DNA from: Flaccisagitta enflata
Lineage: Eukaryota; Chaetognatha; Sagittoidea; Aphragmophora
Reading direction: 5' to 3'
NCBI GenBank assembly: GCA_965153355.1
Contig: OZ231126.1
Span: forward strand, 102,114,001-102,178,000
DNA length: 64,000 bases
Position 1 is the first letter of the stretch. The number at the start of each line of letters is the position of its first letter. Shown here piece by piece: positions 57,149-64,000 of this stretch. Position numbers and translations under genes: made by a program. The notes under the pieces were generated by a model. The model searched no databases, had not been told where the DNA came from, and saw only the letters and a program-made list of their open reading frames with translations.

Positions 57149-58242
57149 CTGTTGTTTATTAGGTATCCTAACACTTTTCAGATATTTTCTAAAATTTTGG
57201 AAGCTATATTAACAGAAGAAGTGTCTAATATGCTTAGAAATGCTTGATTTTTGCATAAAAAATGATTCTTTTTTAAAATTTTGCCTTCAAATGATTTAGT
57301 CTGATGTTCTTTTGGGTAGTCAAGACATCCTAGATTATAGTTCTTGGGGTCCCCAGAAACGGTTTTTTGTTTTTTCTTTTGGGGGCTATCCATAGGGGGT
57401 GTATTCTCTTAAACTATCAAATGATACCTCAATCATACCCCCGGCTACAACGTGCTAGGCTCTAGGAGGGGCACTACTGTCTTCTTTCCTAAAAGTGGGG
57501 GCCTCTCGTTCAATTACACTCTGATCTGTAGAGGTTGATTCAAAATCATTGATCAATATATTAAGTTAAATGCAATCAAGCTAATCAACAGACCATTCAA
57601 TGGACCATCAACTGAGAGATCAATAAAAATAATTTGAAGTGTCGGGATTATCCGTCTCCTTACATAAAACTGGTGTCAATAATAATCGCAAGTTCGCATC
57701 TCACCTTTTGTTCCTGAAATGGAATTTACTTCTCGTGATGCCGCTCCTCCATTGACATCTGAATCTGTCAATTCCTCCTATATCGCCGCCACCGATAGAC
57801 AGTAAAGACTCTGACCGAGGCGGATGCGGATCGGTTGACATCATTCCTGACCACTTCATCATTCGCAAAAAGATGCGTCATTGCTGTAAAAATCATAATG
57901 GTAATTACCTTTGTAAAACGGTTCAGAGAAAGTGGATTGGTAGACCAAGACAAAGAAGGCCATATAGTTGGCAGTCAAATCAAGTTTCATTGGGCCAGCT
58001 GAATTCCTTCCTTTCTTCCTTTCATTATCTTCATCTTTCTTTCTTTCTTTTTCTTTCTTTCTCTTTCGATTTTTCGTTTTTATCTCATTTTTTCAGGAGT
58101 ACATAATTGAGTCACTTTTGATTCCTCCCCCCCTTTGATTTTGTTCCCCATGATGTGTCGCGTTTTTATATCTATCATTTTCATCTCCATAGAGCTATAA
58201 GACAATGTATTTTGGGTTTAAATAGCGTCAAAATGTGTTTTA
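57149..58242. other. No recognisable feature
   Basis: Several short pyrimidine runs; no gene or element end supported. Confidence 0.35.
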
Positions 58243-58250
58243 CTAATTAG
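58243..58250. repeat. Candidate target-site duplication, left (CTAATTAG)
   Basis: Matches 59693-59700 (CAAATTAG) in seven of eight bases, immediately outside the inverted termini. Confidence 0.65.
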
Positions 58251-58649
58251 TAGAGATGCAGAAGCGGAAGCAGAGGCGGGTGGAAGCAGTTGAGCATAAA
58301 AGCAGAGGCGGAATCAAAATCAAGTGAAAGTGGAAGCAAAAAATTTTTTTTATTGTTAATAGAAGCGGAACCAGAAGCAAAAGGACATATTTAAGTGCTT
58401 CTGCTTCCGCTTCCACTTCAGATCCTGACATTTTGACAATAACCATGTCAGTTTTAGCAATACTCATTTTAGTATGATTTATTTATTTTCTATTGTTTCT
58501 TCTTTTTACTTTTCTATCATCTGTTAGTCTCTCTATTTGTCTATCCTTTTATCCCTTATCTAAATTTTTTTGTCTGTCTGTTTCTCTTTCTTTCTCTCTC
58601 TTTGTTTAAATATCTGTCTGTCTGTCTGTCTATCCCTCTCTCTCTCTCC

Positions 58650-58700
<51 letters not shown>

Positions 58701-59692
58701 ATGCCTATGCTTATGGTTTTTGATCAGATGGTCATCATCAGGGATTGTTGGGACATTAATTTATATATTTTCACTGTTTTTTTTCCAAATTTTATTCATC
58801 TTCCTGTTTTTCAAGATCCCCATTTAGCCCCTAATTTGTATATTGAAGTGCAGCTGGTTTTGCACCTGGATTATTGATGACAAGGAAAAGGATCAAAACA
58901 CATTGGTCCTTTTATTTTTTATACAATAAAATATAAGTCAAAATTTTTTGCTTTTATACAAGATGATTTAGTAATAGAACAAACATACATTTTAAAATGA
59001 TTTATTAGTCTCATTTAATAAAACTATAAAAGTAGAAGCCACAAAAGTATATATTTTTGACACCTTATATGTGCTACTAAAAAAACGGAAGATAATTGAA
59101 ATTAAAAAAAAAAATTATATAACCTTGTAATTAGTATCTTCTGATACTTCCCTGATGATGATGAGCTGATCAAAAGACCTTTGCAAATGTTTGAAAAACA
59201 AAAGCAATTAGATGATCCATTGATGTCATGAATAAATATATAAAAAGAATGATTTCAAAGATTACATAAAAAAAAAAAAAAAAAAAAAAAACATTCAAAG
59301 ATTAGTTGAAAGGTATAGAATAAAAGATTTTTTTATAAATAAAAAAAAAATAAAATATTTAAACTTATTGCAATATCTAATTACAGCAACAAAATGATAT
59401 CAATATTTATGTTATTAATACATTTTGTAATTTGTCACACTTCCTTATTATATCTTCCCTCTTTTTTTCATGAATAAACTTTTTGTATAACTTGAATAAA
59501 TATTGTAATAAAACACTCTATGTAGAAGCGGTTGTGGAAGTGGAAGCGGAAGTGGAAGTGGGAGTTGTGCCTCCTAAAATGGTAGAAGCGGAAGCTATGC
59601 TTTTTGAAACGGTGGAAGCGGAAGCTGTCAATCTTTGAATATGCCAATTGGATGCGGAAGCGGTCCAAATATCTACCGCTTCTGCATCTCTA
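58251..59692. mobile_element. Non-autonomous hAT-like transposon, 1442 bp
   Basis: The termini are perfect 17-bp inverted repeats, TAGAGATGCAGAAGCGG and its inverse. The TAGAGATG-type start together with an 8-bp target duplication is characteristic of hAT elements. Both subterminal regions are packed with GAAGCGGAAG / AGAGGCGG / GTGGAAGC words, on either strand, as expected for transposase binding sites. The interior is AT-rich with a (CT)n tract, a poly-A run and no transposase. One mismatch in the duplication implies some age. Confidence 0.85.
58625..58692. repeat. (CT)n/(TCTG)n microsatellite inside the hAT-like element
   Basis: TCTG units grade into about 25 CT units. Confidence 0.95.
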
Positions 59693-59700
59693 CAAATTAG
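59693..59700. repeat. Candidate target-site duplication, right (CAAATTAG)
   Basis: Partner of 58243-58250 with one mismatch. Confidence 0.65.
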
Positions 59701-59907
59701 GTTTTATGATTTGGTGCTGTCATAAGTTTTATTTTCCCCTAATTTTTTTTTTTACTCTTTTTTCCCCCTTTGATCTTCTTGCTCATCTCCAGACCTTTTG
59801 ATTCCCTCCCCCACGGGGGGGGGGGGGGGAACAATTATATACAGGCCTGCATTTTTCTCTTTCTTTCTTAAAAATGTCAGTCAGCTGTAACCTTTCTTTA
59901 TTTTTTA

Positions 59908-60045
59908 GTTGCGGACACACAACTCTATATGAGGCCGTGTCCGTCCATCTGTCAATCCGTCGGTCTGTCCATGATGATCGAGTCGAAAACTGGAACAGGT
60001 CGCCCAAGGGCAATATGTGGTCAGCGACACCCGTTGCCCTGCTTT
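59908..60045 (+). repeat. Family B head fused to a family A flank
   Basis: The head GTTGCGGACACACAACTCTA and the GTCCGTCC tract are family B. The second half (CGCCCAAGGGCAATATGTGG, TTGCCCTGC) matches, inverted, the sequence just right of the family A copy at 9646-10100. Confidence 0.65.
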
Positions 60046-60484
60046 GCAGCGGCCCTGAAGGGGATGATGTCCTGTAGAACACAGGGGACTTTTGTTTGTT
60101 TGTTTGTCGTTTGTCCATCTCCCCCCCCCCTCGTGGAGCCCAAAATTCAATTTTTCATGCCTGAATCACCCCTGGCCTGAATTCACCAAGAGTTTAATCA
60201 GGTTTCAGGCCTGAGAGGGCAGATTTCAGGCCTGAGAGGGTGAATTTCAGGCCTGAGAGGGCAGATTTCAGGCCTGAGAAGATCAATTCCAGACCTGGTA
60301 GCGGCAGATTCTAGGCCTGAGAGGCAAGGTTCAGGCCTGAAAGATCAGATTTCAGGCCAGAAAAGTCAGATTTCAGGCTTGGGAAGATAGATTTGTGTGG
60401 CCTATAAGGCCAAGGGGAATGGACAAACAAACGAATGAACAAAAGTCCCCTAGAAGCATAGGGCATCGTCCTTTGGTCCGCTGC
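60046..60484. mobile_element. Family A foldback element, copy 4 (439 bp)
   Basis: GCAGCGGCCCTGAAGGGGAT on the left returns inverted at 60465-60484 as ATCGTCCTTTGGTCCGCTGC. GGACTTTTGTTTGTTTG pairs with CAAACAAACGAATGAACAAA. Internal units contain TTCAGGCCTGAGAGGGC. Confidence 0.82.
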
Positions 60485-60666
60485 TAAAAATGGAATGCTG
60501 GATGTTTTTGTATGTTTCAGTGTGAGTTAGTAGATTCATGATGCTCTGCCTGGGTAAGTTAACATTGTGACCTGCATCACTTGCTTCTCTCTTTCTCCTC
60601 TCTAGTCCCACCCCATTCCCTTTCTCTCCTTCCTCTATTTCTCCGCCTCTGCTCTTCCTTTCCTTT

Positions 60667-60671
<5 letters not shown>

Positions 60672-60725
<54 letters not shown>
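60672..60725. repeat. (CT)n microsatellite
   Basis: About 25 CT units with a TTT interruption. Confidence 0.97.
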
Positions 60726-60741
60726 GTGTCTCTCATGCTGA

Positions 60742-60955
60742 CAGTGCAGTGGGGACTAGTCATCCCGTCATCGTCATCCACATTCACATCACCACCGCCA
60801 GCAACTTCGTGATCACGTCCGTTAGCAAGTCGTCTCCGTCGCGTTTTGAGCCTAACTCGTCCTCGTCAGCTGCATCCTCCCTGTCTCCCGAATCACCATC
60901 TCCATCTGAGGACCAGGGGGAGGGGGGAGACATCCAAGGTCGTGCTACTATATAG
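60742..60955 (+). CDS. Possible terminal exon, Ser/Pro-rich tail of unknown protein
   Basis: A long pyrimidine tract followed by CATGCTGACAG gives a plausible splice acceptor. After it about 68 codons stay open to a TAG at 60953-60955, with a Val/Ile/Thr-rich part (HPVIVIHIHITTASNFVI) followed by a Ser/Pro/Glu-rich tail (SSAASSLSPESPSPSEDQGE). GC content and CpG frequency are above the surroundings. No domain is recognised; TCC-rich repetition could also produce this reading, so support is modest. Confidence 0.25.
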
Positions 60956-60984
60956 GGCACAGTGTACTCTTGGGAGTCATTACC

Positions 60985-61100
60985 ATTATCTATACCACGG
61001 CGTGGTATTCAATTATCACGCCGTGGTAATGAAATACCACGCCGGAATTACCACATCCCATGGTATTGGAATACCTTCTCCACGTGGTAATTGTGGTAAA
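60985..61100. repeat. Cluster of GTGGTA palindromes
   Basis: ATACCACG-G-CGTGGTAT (60992-61008), then ATCACGCCGTGGTAAT, AATACCACGCC and CCACGTGGTAATTGTGGTAA: five inverted or palindromic words in 110 bases. Confidence 0.75.
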
Positions 61101-61267
61101 CGAGTTGTGAAAAGGGGGGGCGGAGGTAATAACACCACCAACAGCATAATTGACAACAACTAAAGCACAATAAACAATATAAAGAACAACAATGCCAACT
61201 GTGTGGTGATTGTGGCATTTTTGGTATTCCTGGTACACTTTTTTTTTCTTATATAAGAGACAGCTTT

Positions 61268-61480
61268 TTAGTCGCGTGCACGCGACTCTACACCCCGCTT
61301 TGTCCGTCCATCTGTCGGTCGTGGTTATCAGCTGTTGGTCCACTTCCTTCACTTACATTTTATCAATTATTTTTAGTCATTTCTAAAGTCATTAAGTAAA
61401 TATAATGAGTCATTCTGTCATCTAAGTCATTCTAAGTCAATCTGTAAGTCTCGCAAGCGACTTATAGGTGTTGGCCTTGT
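61268..61480 (+). repeat. Repeat B' (long-tail variant), complete
   Basis: Head GTCGCGTGCACGCGACTCTA, GTCCGTCCATCTGTCGG, then TCATTCTAAGTCA-type words, and the end CTCGCAAGCGACTTATAGG with GTTGGCCTTGTTT. Confidence 0.78.
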
Positions 61481-61913
61481 TTGAACTCAGTCTGGGTGTT
61501 CTTAAATTTTCGTCTGTTTTCAGCCTGAATTTCTCTTAAAATGTTTTTAATTTGTTCGATGTTCATAAATGTCTAAATTGTATAAAAATACCTTATTCAT
61601 AGCAGTTGTATCTTAAACTTGATAATTGTTATATCTTTTTTAATATAATGCCTGATTTCATAGACAAACTACGAAAAGAAGTTATTTTTAAAGATAAACA
61701 ACCTATATTTCTGAAAATTTGAATTAAATTCATCTTTTAGATAAGAAACTTGAATGAAATTGTTTTCGAAAATGGCCGAAGCTGAATCTAAGCCTGGGCA
61801 TTCTCTTACTTTGTTCTTAAAATTTTGGCAAATCTCAGGCTCATGTCTCTTATAAACTGGTCTCTTATAAAAAAAGTGTATGCAATGGGGATATAGTTTA
61901 TTAGCGGTTATCT

Positions 61914-61916
<3 letters not shown>
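61481..61916. other. No recognisable feature
   Basis: AT-rich, non-coding. Confidence 0.35.
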
Positions 61917-61947
<31 letters not shown>

Positions 61948-62155
61948 ATAATAAATATAAATAAATAAATAAATAACAAATAAATAAATAAATAAATAAA
62001 TAAACAAACAATATCAACTGCCACAACAACAACCACACAACAAATTCACAACAACAACAACCACAATAACAACAACAACAACAACAATAAAGAACAATAA
62101 TAACAACAACAACAACAAAAACAAAAACAAAAACAACAACAACAACAACAACAAC
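61917..62155. repeat. (AAC)n/(AAAT)n compound microsatellite
   Basis: AAC blocks interrupted by AATA/AAAT and ACCAC words. Confidence 0.95.
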
Positions 62156-62234
62156 TATGCCAAACAACAGTGTGGTATTGTGGTGATGTTATATTGTAGT
62201 TTTGTGGTATCTATTGCATTAGCTTACACCAGAG

Positions 62235-62610
62235 AGTTGTTGTTGTTGTTGTTGTTGTTATGACCTGTGGTAAACCACATTTAGTATATTTTATACCACA
62301 CAACTTCCGTGGTATTACCACATGAGATCCGTGGTATTACCACACAAGGTCTGTGGTATTACCACATAAGGTCCGTGGTACTACCACATAAGATCTGTGG
62401 TATTACCACAGAATGTCTGTGGTATTTGTGGTATGATTGTTAAACTGAGAGTAATACTGGCTTTATTCATTACCAATCAATGCAGTAACGTGTGTTGGTT
62501 ACTTAAACATCATTATCCTGTGTATAGTATCAGTTGCACCAATGTGAAACCCAAAACACCGTTGTGGTAATTTGTGGTATACCATAAAATCGGTGTGGTA
62601 TACCACATCC
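62235..62610. repeat. 22-bp tandem repeat of GTGGTATTACCAC near-palindromes
   Basis: After a short (GTT)n, six units of about 22 bases (CCGTGGTATTACCACATGAG-type) run from about 62307 to 62430. More scattered GTGGTATACCA words continue to 62610. Each unit can form its own small hairpin. Confidence 0.88.
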
Positions 62611-62864
62611 TTAATGTCACTTTTTCCCAGGATAAGTGGGCTGTGTAGGGTTGTCAGTGATATTCTACGAGGCAATTAAAAGCCTACATTTTGAAAAAAA
62701 TTATGCCTCGGTATCTTACTGGTGATCCACAAAATTTTCACTCCTCATTTTGTCCTCTTGACTCGAACCGAAAGTTCTTGTAGACTGCTGGGGGAATGAT
62801 GACCTCAACATGAGGACCACGACAACGCCTGACCACGTTGCTACGCCACCAATGTCTCACTTTG

Positions 62865-63050
62865 TCAGTCTTCCGTCGCTGCGTCGGATTCTATCGTAGC
62901 TGCGTCAAAATCCTTCGTTGCTGCGCCAGAATCCTTCGTAACTGCATCAGAGTTAATTCGTAGTCGCGCCACACAATACACGAAGTCAATACATCGAATG
63001 TTCTTTCCTAGTTGTAATCTTGAGTCTTCTGTACAGTAAGATGGGGGCAA
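62865..63050 (-). CDS. Short open frame with seven-residue repeats (weak candidate)
   Basis: Four to five 21-bp DNA units (about 62870-62970, GTCGCTGCGTCGGATTC-type) are translated on the minus strand as repeated DAATKDF-like heptads. The 21-base period keeps the reading frame constant, which would be expected of a coding repeat but also follows trivially from the unit length. No start context, splice site or family is recognised. Confidence 0.2.
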   Translation of the reverse strand: MPPSYCTEDSRLQLGKNIRCIDFVYCVARLRINSDAVTKDSGAATKDFDAATIESDAATED

Positions 63051-63640
63051 AAACGACCTAGACTGGAGGATAGATTATAAATATCAAATTTTCATTTGAC
63101 TTATAAAAAAATCTAAAATTAATACTAAATAAAGGTTGCTTTATTGAGTGAACATGTATGCCTCTCTTTAACTAACTTGATTGTCTAAGAACTTGATTTT
63201 TAAAAAAGAAATTCAGTTTAATCAGATCTTGCAAAAACTTTTTCATGAATTCATAAAAAAAACAGCTTAATTTCATTATTCTTTGTAGTTTAGCAGCTAT
63301 GTTAAGTTTCACTAAAATACTAATTTGCATTATCATTTTTTTTAACATAAGCAATGGAGCACCGCTAGAGCGCACCTACCAATAGGGTATGCCCGCCTAG
63401 AAGACATTCAACCTTCTGTCCCACGAATGATTTATGGTTATTTCTTTATCGGCAATAAGGCAGCTTCACTATTAAGCATAATTTAACTCCATTTCTTGAA
63501 ATATGCTCTAGTGAAGCTAAACTGTAGCTATAAAATCTGAACAGTATCTGGGTCCGCAACGGAGGGGGTTAAAGATTACCTATTCCATAAGATCGCTATG
63601 GCCAAAAGATCGCTAACCCTGTTAAGTTCGCTGACACCGT
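63051..63640. other. Unclassified; GATCGCTA words near 63590
   Basis: AAGATCGCTATGGCC / AAGATCGCTAACCC precede repeat C in the place that minisatellite E occupies at the other two loci; otherwise nothing seen. Confidence 0.4.
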
Positions 63641-64000
63641 AAGTCTATACATTTAGAGCCTCTATACTAAGTTTCATGCAAATCCGTTGAAAAATAACAA
63701 AGTTATGCACATTTTTCACTTTTAGGCTAGTAAGGTAGTAGGGTGGTAGGCTGGTTTAGATAAAATAGTGTGCATATGTTGAGTTCTTCCATTTAGAGAC
63801 TCCATACCAAGTTTCAACCAAATTGGTTAAAAAATGTCTAATCTATGCAAGTTTTTCACTTTTAGGCTGGTAAGCTAGTTGGTAAGACAGTTTGGCAGTT
63901 AGCATGCTCAAACATAAATAAATCACATACATGCGTTGAGTTCTTCCATTTAGAGACCCTATACCACATTTCAACCAAATCAGTTAAAAAATGCCACAGT
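63641..64000. repeat. 160-bp repeat C, array 3, running off the right edge
   Basis: Just over two monomers carry CATTTAGAGACTCCATACCA, AAATTGGTTAAAAAATG and TTTTAGGCTGGTAAGCTAG words; the array continues beyond the window. Confidence 0.88.

Overview
This window is repeat-dominated nuclear DNA from a eukaryote, almost certainly a metazoan. The evidence is a BEL/Pao LTR retrotransposon (a superfamily known from animals), remnants of hAT-like and TA-flanked DNA transposons, abundant di- and trinucleotide microsatellites, long satellite DNA and very low gene density. A marine invertebrate such as a mollusc would fit the style of the repeats, but that is a guess. No prokaryotic gene organisation, rRNA, tRNA or CRISPR array was seen.

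Layout. (1) 1-7.8 kb, minus strand: a BEL/Pao element cut by the left edge of the window, with candidate 5' LTR, leader, gag, zinc knuckles, protease, reverse transcriptase/RNase H and the start of integrase. It is dead: gag carries a 924-bp insertion with a perfect 8-bp target duplication, pol carries three in-frame TGA codons and one frameshift. (2) 7.8-25.8 kb: small elements (foldback family A, hairpin repeat B, TA-flanked MITEs), long AAC/GTT microsatellites, two possible minus-strand exons (12.8-13.3 and 14.2-14.6 kb) and a decayed plus-strand coding relic (19.7-20.9 kb). (3) 25.8-35.2 kb: a satellite of about 145-bp monomers arranged head-on, a 1.9-kb left arm inverted relative to a 6.8-kb right arm. 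(4) 35.2-54.7 kb: GAA tracts, more copies of B, several foldback elements, a CpG-rich 13-bp minisatellite joined to a 160-bp repeat. (5) 55.2-56.9 kb: the most complete copy of that composite, ending in a hairpin, which looks like a Helitron/Helentron-associated non-autonomous element (inference). (6) 57-64 kb: a 1.44-kb hAT-like non-autonomous element with an 8-bp target duplication (one mismatch), another family A element, GTGGTA palindrome arrays and a further run of the 160-bp repeat continuing past the right edge.

No intact host protein-coding gene can be supported. The best candidates for host coding sequence are isolated open stretches without convincing start or splice structure. The most informative observations are structural: frame and target-site evidence dating insertions into the BEL element, paired changes that preserve the hairpin of repeat B, the giant inverted satellite with a 1.41-kb higher-order repeat, and the recurrent 13-bp-array/160-bp-repeat/hairpin composite.
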